Below are positions 11,777-21,032 of a stretch of 64,000 nucleotides of DNA, in pieces. Below the pieces are notes generated by a model. The model was not told where the DNA came from. It ran no database searches and saw only the letters and a program-made list of their open reading frames with translations. How positions within the stretch are numbered: the first letter of the stretch is position 1; each line of letters opens with the position of its first letter. Made by a program: the position numbers and the translations under genes. Source of the DNA: Heliocidaris erythrogramma. Lineage: Eukaryota > Echinodermata > Echinoidea > Camarodonta > Echinometridae. The DNA is taken from contig CM046866.1 of the NCBI GenBank assembly GCA_025617745.1, positions 15,197,725 through 15,261,724 on the forward strand. The letters are read 5' to 3'.

Positions 11777-12895
11777 TCACGGAATAAATTGTTGAATAGC
11801 ATTTGATATATCATCTGAAATGTTATCTAATTGTAATTCGTTTTTAAAAGCATGCCATATTGTAAAACTATGATAAGTTTTCCTCTGAAAGTAGTTCAAC
11901 ATATACATTTTATATATTGCATATTGCGCGTATGTAATGACTATATTTATATCTTTAGCATTTAAACATTTAGAATCTATACCGAGAATCAAGTGTTTTT
12001 CATTCATTATAAGTGTTTGTTTGAAGTCATGACGAATAAATGCAACAATACGTTTCCAGAATAATATTACCTTGGGGCATTCTAACAAAACATGAACAAA
12101 CGTTTCAGTTGTTTTGCAAAAAGTACATAAATTTTCATTTACAATTTTCCATTTACATAAGTTATATCTGAAAGGTAAGATACGATGAAGTGATTTAAAA
12201 TTGAATTGCTTCACTTTATTGTTTTTCATTGTTTTAAATTTAAATTTTAATATATGTTTCCAATCAAAATCGATAGGAAGGTTAAAATGTTCTTCCCAAT
12301 GTCTTAATACAGTTGGGTCACTTTTCTTGAACTCACACAGTAAACTATAAAAATGTTTTGATTTCATTATTGACAATCTAATGGCATCACCTGTTTTGAT
12401 TTCATAAAACTCATTATCATAATTGTACATAATACCTGTATCGTTATCATGCCGATTGACTTCATGGATTCGTTTGATCCAGACTTTAGGGATCGCCTTC
12501 TTGAGCTTCGCATACATGAAGTCAACCAACAAAGAGTTCGAACCAAGCACATTACAAATATAATCTCGTGATTTAAAATGTCCATTTTCTACAATATCAT
12601 TAATCTTTAAGAGTCCCTTTGAAAACCATTCTTTAAAAAATAAGGTTTTACTACCAAGTGTTATATTGCTATTGTACCATAATACTTCATTTCGAACATT
12701 TTCGACGTGCAGAAAATCAACGTACCTAAGTTCACTCCAAGTTATTAGACAGTTGACATAGAAATCAGGTATTTTATGTTTTGAGCATAACATCAACATA
12801 TCTTTGCGAGAACAGTTTGTTTTTAATATCAAAGTATCTCCTCTTGTCATGCAGATATGCATGCCAATGGCATGACAATGGATACACACAAACAC
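11777..12895 (-). CDS. LINE ORF2 C-terminal fragment
   Basis: A 372-residue open frame. The lysine-rich C-terminal half contains LHRILPFRYNLCKWKI followed by a zinc-binding knuckle, C257-x2-C260-x7-H268-x4-C273, with Glu-Thr before the His. This is the zf-RVT arrangement that follows the RT domain in L1/Tx1-type LINE proteins. No RT catalytic YxDD box or endonuclease domain is present, so it is the 3' end of a truncated element, not a host gene. The first in-frame ATG is probably not the real start. How recently it was active is unclear; the frame is still open over 1.1 kb. Confidence 0.65.
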   Translation of the reverse strand: MFVCIHCHAIGMHICMTRGDTLILKTNCSRKDMLMLCSKHKIPDFYVNCLITWSELRYVDFLHVENVRNEVLWYNSNITLGSKTLFFKEWFSKGLLKINDIVENGHFKSRDYICNVLGSNSLLVDFMYAKLKKAIPKVWIKRIHEVNRHDNDTGIMYNYDNEFYEIKTGDAIRLSIMKSKHFYSLLCEFKKSDPTVLRHWEEHFNLPIDFDWKHILKFKFKTMKNNKVKQFNFKSLHRILPFRYNLCKWKIVNENLCTFCKTTETFVHVLLECPKVILFWKRIVAFIRHDFKQTLIMNEKHLILGIDSKCLNAKDINIVITYAQYAIYKMYMLNYFQRKTYHSFTIWHAFKNELQLDNISDDISNAIQQFIP

Positions 12896-13033
12896 TGGTG
12901 AGTTCTCGGAAATTTCTTATGATCTGTTTTGGATTTTTTGGTAAAATTACGTACGATCAAAAAGACATTCTAATTCTAAACGTTTTTCTAGGAGGAAACG
13001 CTGTGACGAAGGAGCTGTCGGTCGCGGGAGTTA

Positions 13034-13438
13034 TCAGAAAAGTGTTATTTCAGGGCATTTTCCAGTCCTGCTAACCCGTGCACAATTAGATTGCTGGGTA
13101 AGAACGCCTGGCTTCGTGATGTAGAAGGCGTATGGCCATTTTTTTTTTTTTTTACGTTCACGAAGCCAATCCTGGCTAGGTATGACAATGTTTCTAAATT
13201 GCAGACCGCTTGTAATGAGCTTAATTCTGTCTTCTTGACACTGTAGATAAATGCGCCATAAGGAGCCTATCCGTTGAATCCCCATAATTTTGTCAGTTTT
13301 AATGTGTTTCGATAATGCACAATAAAGATCCTCACCTTGGACTTGGCCAAAAGGTATGTCGTGGGTCTGTATGAAGACGGGCTTCGGTCCATTAGCCACG
13401 TAGGCGTCTCGTGAGGGTGTGGCTGTCTTGGCGTACAT
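13034..13438 (-). pseudogene. LINE ORF1 N-terminal fragment
   Basis: A 134-residue frame starting at an ATG. The stretch MGIQRIGSLWRIYLQCQEDR followed by KLITSGLQFRNIVIP resembles the N-terminal part of ORF1 proteins of Tx1/L1-like LINEs. It degrades into a Lys run encoded by a poly(A) tract (poly(T) at 13140-13153 on the plus strand), and the C-terminal zinc-knuckle part is not found. It lies directly upstream of the ORF2 fragment on the same strand. Confidence 0.45.
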
Positions 13439-13839
13439 CGTGAATCCTATGTATATAACTTAATATAAATCCAGAAATATCTCTTCAATCAGGCAAAGTT
13501 TCAAGGTAGTTTCCAGACGAATTACACCACTTTTCCTTTGGCGATGATATGGACGCAAAAAAGAGTATTCTAATGAATGTCTTCCTTCACAAAATAACGA
13601 AAATTTACAGAGCATTCTCAAGACCAATGATACGCCTTAACGTGACCTTTGTTTGACACAATGATACTGGCATGTGAATGTATTTGTTCGTGTATTGTAC
13701 CTTGATTATTGTGAAAAAGTTATTTTGAAAAAGGAAGTAATAAAAGATTCTTAAAAACAAGAAAAGTAAAGCCGCCGCGTTACGATTATAAAATTATTAA
13801 ATACGGTATCACTTTTGTTGAAGCTAAGACAACATTCTA

Positions 13840-14063
13840 AATAGACCGCTTCTGTAATGTATGCAAAAGTAGGCACATAATATTCTCTGAGCACCTAGTG
13901 ACGAGCTATTCCATTAACCTGCTTTTTATAAATGAGCCTCAATGCTTGGAATTCAGTTTGCATACATTATTTGTTGCTATGTCCGGCAAGCTTTCAGGTT
14001 GTCAAGAACAACCTTTGTTTGAAAGGTGTATACAATTTGCATACATTACCGAAGCGGTCTATT
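13840..14063 (+). mobile_element. MITE with 28-bp TIRs, copy 1
   Basis: A 224-bp element. The left end AATAGACCGCTTCTGTAATG and the right end CATTACCGAAGCGGTCTATT are inverted, with ATGTATGCAAA continuing the repeat inward to about 28 bp. A full second copy lies in reverse orientation at 57670-57895. It interrupts the duplicated SLC7 5' flank that appears without it near 11126. The superfamily is not assigned and no clear TSD is seen. Confidence 0.75.
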
Positions 14064-14145
14064 GATCCGCCCGAAGTAAGGAAACTATGTCATTCTGCCT
14101 TGTCATTGTTATAAAAATTACAAACAGTTCAACCTTTTTTTTCCA

Positions 14146-14290
14146 GAACTCATTTCAACTTATATTGGTCACACATCGATGGAAATCAGGAATTCATGTT
14201 TTTGTGGTACTGAATGAGTTTGTACCGTATGTGCACATGTATGTACTTCTACAAAGCAAGCATTACATGAAGGAGGTTCAAACAGATGGA
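14146..14290 (+). pseudogene. Second decayed SLC7 5'-flank copy
   Basis: TTTCAACTTATATTGGTC, then CGATGGAAATC, TTTTTGTGGTACTG, and later ATGTACTTCTACAAAGC match the sequence at 15385-15530 immediately upstream of the intact gene at 15586. No transporter coding sequence follows. It is read as a relic of tandem duplication in the cluster. Confidence 0.5.
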
Positions 14291-15109
14291 GTCTCAACTA
14301 ACGATAATTAGTGCAAACACCTGGCAGATTATAAAGGATGTAGGCCCTACAATGCATTAATAAACTGCCTTGAGTCTTTGAAGCGATGTCTGATGCCGCC
14401 AGGTTTTGACCTTTGAATGTTTACGATGCGCAGTTAAATTCATAAATCGACAAACACAGAAAGTGAATGTGCAGTTTTAATGGAAATAATTTCGATTTTA
14501 AATCTGAAATTCCCCTGCCGCAGGATGAACAATTTTTTGAGATATGTAGCTTTAAAAGTGTCACAAATGTATGCCTCTTTAGGGGCAATTTTAACACCTT
14601 TGCGCTTAATTCCGATTATTAAGTTTCATTATTACCATCGTGAAAGATGGCTCAAGGAAATAATTATAGCCAACTAAAGTAGTGGGCACACGCTCCCAGT
14701 CAAAACATTGTCATCGCAAATCTGGTATTTTTGGCACTAAATATGTTCGCTTGAACCTTGTCATATCATTCATGTGCACTTTTTCGAAGTTACATTTGGG
14801 TCTGCGAAAACAAATTATCATTACAACAGAATATCCTCCATTGTATTTAACCATTTTTATGCAATAAAACGGAATTTGATTTGTTTCCTCGTTTGGAAGA
14901 ATATTTTCGGAGAGCGCATATTTGTCATGTTTGTTGTAGCGGCATCACAGCTCGCTTCAAAGGGAGGCTGTCTGTTATGATTCCATCTGTTTGAACATCC
15001 TTGATTACATCAAACATGTCAAATAAAGCTTGCAAACCAATTATAACGACGACGTCATCACAGTTGGAAGGATAGAAAACTATTACGGTGTCCAATTCAA
15101 TTGTCTTAT

Positions 15110-15200
15110 GTTCAAGATATCATTGGAAATCCACTGGATACTGGAGAGACACGCCGTCATGGACATGATGGACGACAACCAGAGATCCATCGACGACTAC
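15110..15200 (+). pseudogene. Third decayed SLC7 N-terminal fragment
   Basis: CAAGATATCATTGGAA, then a shifted CTGGATACTGGAGAGACA, matches the first coding codons of the gene starting at 15586 (encoding QDIIGSTLDTERH there). The frame is not maintained into transmembrane sequence. It lies only about 400 bp upstream of the intact start. Confidence 0.45.
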
Positions 15201-15585
15201 TTAAAGCTCCAACACGAAGCCACGTTCTCTTTGATATGGCGTCATGAAGTACATTGACCTTTATTACATTCCGGAGTAAGGAAACTGACAAATTAACCTG
15301 TATTACCTTCCGGAATAACAAAACTGATTATTCGTACGTTCAATGATAAAATGCAAACTTAATTGTACGAGCTCTGTATGCAAAACGCATTTCAACTTGT
15401 ATTGGTCAAAGATCGATGAAAATCGGGAATTAGTTTTCATGTTTTTGTGGTACTGCATGATCACGCATTCTGAGTGCAATTGAGCGTGTATGTACACATG
15501 ATACATGTACTTCTAGAAAGCCAGCACTGCATCAAAACAATTAGTAACCCAATTTAACAGACGAATTCGTCACTTGGCAGGAAAC

Positions 15586-17082
15586 ATGGAGAGCCCTATC
15601 CACCCAACTTCTGTCCAAGATATCATTGGAAGTACACTTGACACGGAGAGACACATGGAAACGGATTCCGATCAGGAAGATGATGGCGGTACTGTCAAAC
15701 TCAAACGAAGCCTTAGTCTTTTTGATGGCGTCATGATCAACGTCGGTATCATGATCGGAACCGGGATCTTTATCTCACCAAAAGGTGTCCTTGCTGGTGT
15801 AGAGAGCGTGGGAGCTACCCTGTGTGTATGGGTGGCGACAGGAGTCATGTCGCTACTTGGTGCTCTGTGCTACGCTGAGTTGGGTACCATGATCCCTGCA
15901 TCAGGAGGTACCTATACTTACATTCGCGTCATCTTCGGCGACTTAGCCGGCTTCCTCCAATTCTGGGCATCCACTGTTATCATTTCGCCTGCTGGGAATG
16001 CTGTCATTGCTTTGCTGTTTTCTACCTACTGTTTGGAACCCTTTTACCCTGATCCAGACTGTCTGCCTCCAAAGATAGCAGTAAAGCTCTTGGCCGTCTC
16101 ATGTACCATGATCACAATGTTTGTCAACGCTTGGAGCGTAAGCTTATCTTCTCTTGTTCAAAACATCTTGTCCATATGTAAGCTACTTGCAATATGTATT
16201 ATAATAACCAGCGGCTTCGTCAACATCGGGAAAGGACACACTGAACATTTCAAAGACCCTTTTGCCGCGACTGACCTCAGTGGTCTTGGAACAGCAATAT
16301 ATTCTTGCTTCTTTTCGTACTCCGGCTGGTCCAGTGTAAGCGTCTTAACTGAAGAACTCAAAAATCCTATGAAAAACCTCCCAATAGCGATAGTGCTCTC
16401 TGTATTGATAGTAGCTCTAGTCAACACACTGGCTAATGTCGCGTATTTCACCACCCTGTCCCCATCAGAGATCCTGGGATCCAACGCCGTAGCCTTCAGC
16501 TATGCCGAACAGATCCTAGGAAGATTCGCCATTATTATCCCTGTCGCCGTTGCTTTGTCCAGCTTCGGATCTCTAAACGGATGTGTCTTGTCTAACTCTA
16601 GAAAGCTCTTTGCAGGCGCAAGGGAAGGACACTTTCCGACCGTCCTGGCAATGATTGGAATTCGTCACAAAACCCCTCTGCCCTGCATCATCACACTGTC
16701 CAACTCTGTGATCGCCTTTTGTTTCGTAGACAATGTCTTCACCCTTATTAACCTCTTTGGCTTCGTCTACTGGCTTTTCTTTGGAGCGGCAGTTACTGGT
16801 TTATTGGTACTGAGGTACAAAGAACCCAACCGAGCAAGACCTTTCAAGGTCAACATCATCATCCCCATCATCTTCGTCTTGGTTTGCATGTTTCTCACTA
16901 TCTTTGGATTCATAGGAGCACCTCTCGACTCTTTCATTGCAACTGCCATCATAGTAAGCGGGATTCCTGTATACTTCTTACTGATTCGACTAAATATTCA
17001 AGTCAGATGGATGATGGATTTAAAGAGAAAGATAACAATATTCTTACAGAAAGTCATGATCATTGCTCCTGAAGAGGATTAA
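15586..17082 (+). CDS. SLC7/LAT-type amino-acid transporter, intronless copy 2
   Basis: A 498-residue paralogue of copy 1. The ATG at 15586 (MESPIHPT) is preferred; the frame stays open upstream only to a TTG. After an acidic tail comes KLKRSLSLFDGVM and then TM1 with GTGIF and ISPKG. TM6 has SGWSSVSVLTEELKNP; the heavy-chain Cys is residue 159 in FYPDPDC. The C-terminus ends FLQKVMIIAPEED. Most of the length aligns with copies 1 and 3 without gaps, so all three share a recent intronless ancestor, probably a retrocopy that was then amplified. AATAAA at 17218 is a candidate poly(A) signal. An SLC3-dependent exchanger at the plasma membrane is expected; the substrate is not determined. Confidence 0.93.
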   Translation: MESPIHPTSVQDIIGSTLDTERHMETDSDQEDDGGTVKLKRSLSLFDGVMINVGIMIGTGIFISPKGVLAGVESVGATLCVWVATGVMSLLGALCYAELGTMIPASGGTYTYIRVIFGDLAGFLQFWASTVIISPAGNAVIALLFSTYCLEPFYPDPDCLPPKIAVKLLAVSCTMITMFVNAWSVSLSSLVQNILSICKLLAICIIITSGFVNIGKGHTEHFKDPFAATDLSGLGTAIYSCFFSYSGWSSVSVLTEELKNPMKNLPIAIVLSVLIVALVNTLANVAYFTTLSPSEILGSNAVAFSYAEQILGRFAIIIPVAVALSSFGSLNGCVLSNSRKLFAGAREGHFPTVLAMIGIRHKTPLPCIITLSNSVIAFCFVDNVFTLINLFGFVYWLFFGAAVTGLLVLRYKEPNRARPFKVNIIIPIIFVLVCMFLTIFGFIGAPLDSFIATAIIVSGIPVYFLLIRLNIQVRWMMDLKRKITIFLQKVMIIAPEED

Positions 17083-17224
17083 GATATCTCCTGTAGACAT
17101 GGTAGATAAAAGTTTATAGCAAAATAGGAAATAAGTTTTACACATCGAGCTTAAATTGCGTCTATACCACCACCACCCCCCCCCCCCCCTTCGATTATCG
17201 TTCCTCGAGACGATAAGAATAAAA

Positions 17225-17880
17225 CTGAGCATTTAAAGGGTAGTGCAGAAAATTTCATAGATTTTCTCTTTTGTTTTTGATAAAGGGATCAATTTGTTTC
17301 ATACAGGTTTTGTGTAAAAACATATGAGGACTGATTATATCTAAGGTGCATGTATGATGTAATAATTTTTTTTTAAATTCTTTTTTCTTCTACATTACAC
17401 AGACAATGTGAAATTCCATTTACAACAACATAATGAAAATATAAGATTGAGTATACATAGGATATATTATATCTCTTATAATGGTGCAGAAGAAAGGCTA
17501 ACACTATAAGCAAGAGCTTGAGTACGTGACAGCCCAGACTTCATGTATCGAGGAGGTTTATTAGGCTGAATGGGGAATGTTGTTGCAGAAGTAGCAAGTG
17601 TGAAAATGGTGATGGTGTTGATGATGATGATGATGGTAATAATGATTGCGACGATGTGAATGATGACGATGACATTTTCTCTTAAGAGAAAATGGAAATT
17701 AATGAATTTCGGGGCACGGGGCAAATGGGATAGGAGCTGCCAGTTTGTGTTTGATTACAACTTTAAAAATCGTGATAACTTTCTTATTTCTTATCGTATT
17801 TTGCTCAAACCTTCACCGATCTGTTTGTTTAATTCCTCTGCTTTTTTTAAAAGCAACTTGTAATCAGGGTGGACTATTTA
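17225..17880. repeat. Diverged TTAA-type foldback relative
   Basis: The left side begins TTAAAGGGTAGTGCAGAAAA. The right side (TTGCTCAAACCTTCACCGATCTG, quoted in part, then CAGGGTGGACTAT) resembles the right arm of the element at 9546-10186. A GATGAT microsatellite lies in the centre. Boundaries are approximate. Confidence 0.4.
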
Positions 17881-18195
17881 TAATAGTAAATAAAATTTGT
17901 TTTTTCTCATACTTTCAGATTTTGGTAATTACATATGTAGCAAAAGATTTGCATACAAATTCACCCACCTTTAGGAAAACCGACACGTAACCATGGTAAC
18001 AGGCCCTACAGTCAAACAGGGTTCCACCCCGTAGAGTTTCCAAATCGGGTGCGGACAGCGGCTTAATCATTTCGATGTGGAAAATAGTTTATGACTAATT
18101 AAAATATTAAAATATTTTGTCCAGTCCTGTAATTGCAGTGTAAGCTATCTATTAGCTTAAAAATGAAATGAGACCATTACAAATGCGAATATAAC

Positions 18196-18711
18196 GGGGC
18201 AACCTCGCTAGTCATAAGGACAGCTAGTCAGTGACAGCTATTCATAAGGACCGCTATTCATAACGTGTAAGTGTCTATACATGAAGGTCCGCTATTCATA
18301 ATACGGAAAGGGGTCACTATTCATAAAGTCATAAGCACCATTATTAATAAGGACCACTCTTCATAATACGAGAAGAGGGTCGCTATTCATGATAGGACAA
18401 GATGGTCGCTATTCATAATACGGTATGAGCGCATAGCGACCCTCATTTCTTATTACAGTGACCTTCTTCTCCTATTATGAATAGTAACCCTCTTCTATTA
18501 TGAATAGCGATCCTCAATCCGTATAGTATAACGACCCTCATTTCGTATTATGAATAGCGACCCTCTTCTCCTATTATGAATAGCGACCCTCTTTCCGTAT
18601 TATGAATAGCGACCCTCTTCTCGTATTATGAATAGCAGTCATTGTGAATAATGACCCTTATGAATAGCTGTCATTATTAAAAGCGGTCATTATGACTAGC
18701 GAGCAGACCCC
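18196..18711. mobile_element. Foldback transposon built of tandem units, 8-bp TSD
   Basis: The 516-bp block is flanked on both sides by AATATAAC (18188-18195 and 18712-18719). Ends are inverted: GGGGCAACCTCGCTAGTCAT and, from the right, GGGGTCTGCTCGCTAGTCAT. The left arm is a tandem array of units like CGCTATTCATAATACGAGAA; the right arm carries the complementary units (TATTATGAATAGCGACCCTC) in reverse, meeting near 18425. An 8-bp duplication is the hAT hallmark. No ORF is present, so it depends on a transposase elsewhere. Confidence 0.75.
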
Positions 18712-18719
18712 AATATAAC

Positions 18720-19613
18720 AGCTGATATGAGATCTGCTTTGATAAATAAAAGTAAAATTCAAGATACCATAAATATATGGTATATATGAAATATGAAATA
18801 TGAAACACATGCTTGATGAGGAAAGCAATCATTTGTAGTCACGGGGAAGCCTATAGCCTTTGCTTGCAAAGAAAACTTCGTTGTTAACGTTTTGTATAGA
18901 AATTGCTATGCTTTTTCTAGTTTTATAGATACTGCTCAATTACTTACAAGTAGTAGCATGCCTATAGGATGTCATGCCCCTGCACTTCTCTTTATCATTA
19001 ATTTTTATTTTGTCATCAAATTAATCATCCTTTCTGAGGGCGCTGGCAGCCAAGTGTCATTGTCATTTTAGTTTACTCTTAGATCAATGGAATTTCACTT
19101 TATCAATATATTGCCCATATTTATTGAATGTCAGTGCAATTTACCGCTACATATAGACTTATTCTCTGAATATTGTAATAAGCTTATGAAACATTTATCA
19201 TGTTGTCATGATTTTGGTGCAGATTTTCACTCTTTTTATTTAATAATTTTGACTTGTTGCAACGTGTAATCTATTTTATGTACATTCAAATTGTATCCGT
19301 TTTTTACTGCAATTTTGAATATTGTTGAATAAAAAAACCTACTATACCTAAATGTTTCCCTAAATTGATATCCTTATGCTGGTCGTTCATCACAGTAATG
19401 TTCATAATGTCACTTTTGAATGCACACTGTAAACTATTTAGTAAGCATTTGCCAAACATTGGCGTCCGACCAAATTTGGGCCAATAGCATGAACTTTATT
19501 TTGCCTGTTAGCAAAGTTTCCTCCGAATGAATAGGAGTGTGGCCCACCGACAATCACTGGTTTCATCATACGGCCATGGTTTCATGGACTAACCAATCCC
19601 TTGACAACAAAGG

Positions 19614-19615
<2 letters not shown>
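18720..19615. other. Intergenic, nothing recognised
   Basis: AT-rich sequence between the foldback element and a CT microsatellite. No supported gene or structured repeat was seen. Confidence 0.4.
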
Positions 19616-19657
<42 letters not shown>

Positions 19658-19684
19658 CTCTCTCGATCTCTCTATCTATCTCTT

Positions 19685-19720
<36 letters not shown>
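19615..19720. repeat. (CT)n microsatellite
   Basis: A nearly pure CT dinucleotide tract interrupted by short ATCTAT segments. A second CT tract lies at about 19965-20005 and a GA-rich one at 20245-20400. A retroposon-like tail (CTGAATCGAATCGAATTGAA) ends near 19950. Confidence 0.9.
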
Positions 19721-19721
<1 letters not shown>

Positions 19722-19964
19722 ATCTTGCTCTTGCTGTTGTATTTCTAAAAAGTGTTCTTTGTTTATTGATTTATTATTAATGTCGTTCTTGTATTTCGTT
19801 ACTCTAGACCTATACAATGTTCTTTTGTTGAAATGTGTGTTTTGATGTATTTTAAATGTTCATTTTTACTCTGTAAATATTTCCACAATTCGGTATCATT
19901 ACTGCCGCGATGAGAATATAATAAAGCCACTGAATCGAATCGAATTGAATTGCTCTTTCACATT

Positions 19965-19995
<31 letters not shown>

Positions 19996-21032
19996 GCTCT
20001 TTCTCCCTTTTCTTTATTTTTGTCTGTCTCTTTTCACCTCGCTCTCGTCTAACTATCTAAACCCCTAAATGGAAATTTTCTGGAAGCATACAATTTTCAC
20101 GAAGAATTAAAACATTCAAATGAAAATAATCTTTAGGGGCCAATAAAATATTCTGAACTTTCAGTGCGATGTGAAAAGAATAAGCTCGATAGCTCTTTGC
20201 AGTTACTGAGAACTAGAGATCGAGAGTGATAGATCGATCGAGATAGAAAGAAAGAGAGAGAGGGCAGATGATAAGAGAAAAGGGAGAAAGGTGTTACAGA
20301 GAGAAATTGAGAAAGAGATATATATCATAAATAGAGACGTAGAGGAAGAGAGACAGAGTGACAGACATAGAGATACAAAGAGAGAGAGAGAGAGAGAGGG
20401 ATGAGATAAAGACTGGTATCCAAACACATCATCAATGCGGACATGCGTTCCTCATTTTCTAGTCCTTCAGCTGAGCACGCGTCTTGGAATTATCAATGGG
20501 GTTTTCATTCGACATGTCAAAAACATTTAGTAGGAATTCCATTTTCTCATTTTGTCTGTCTGTCTCTGGTTAGAGTCCATGGTCTGCAAGGTTCAGTGGT
20601 CTAGAATCAGGAACTGGGAACATACTTGTGTGTAGACAAGCAACGAGGAGCGAGGCAGAAATGAAATGCTGATAAAATTACATGAGAAAACTGTAATTGT
20701 AAGGAAGTTAGAGAGTTTTTTCCCCCCGAAACACGTAACGAGTGTGAATCTGGTGAAAATCTGATCGTTTTCTTCCATTCGTGCATTTTGCAACACGGTA
20801 CTACCATAGTACCATATACTGAGAAGGCACAGCCTACCCCCGAATCGTTACCAAATCACAGTGGTTACAAAACTGGAATAACCAGGGAGGTGGTCTCTCT
20901 TCCACCTCCTTGGAATAACCAACCTTAATCAGAGAAATAAGGGAATTACGATTCACAGGAAAAGCTTGGACTGCAATGTTCATATTAATTTACTGATTTA
21001 AAGGAAGAAATCAGCGTGGAGTATTTGGCAAG

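Larger units (their letters stand above)
11651..13470 (-). mobile_element. Internally deleted LINE (L1/Tx1-like)
   Basis: On the minus strand an ORF1-like start (13438) and an ORF2-like 3' end (stop at 11777) lie too close together to hold the endonuclease and the RT core, so the middle has been lost. The element ends in a poly(A) tract, seen as poly(T) at about 11652-11662 on the plus strand. The left junction of the deletion lies somewhere between about 12895 and 13080. Confidence 0.6.

Noticed and set aside
15574-15585. Upstream TTG as start of transporter copy 2 (and TTG at 33064 for copy 3)
   Set aside because: Nuclear animal genes start at ATG; the ATG four codons later begins similar ME(S)P sequences in both copies.
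19537-20427. Leu/Ser-rich and Arg/Glu-rich open frames
   Set aside because: Translation of CT and GA microsatellites; no start context or homology.
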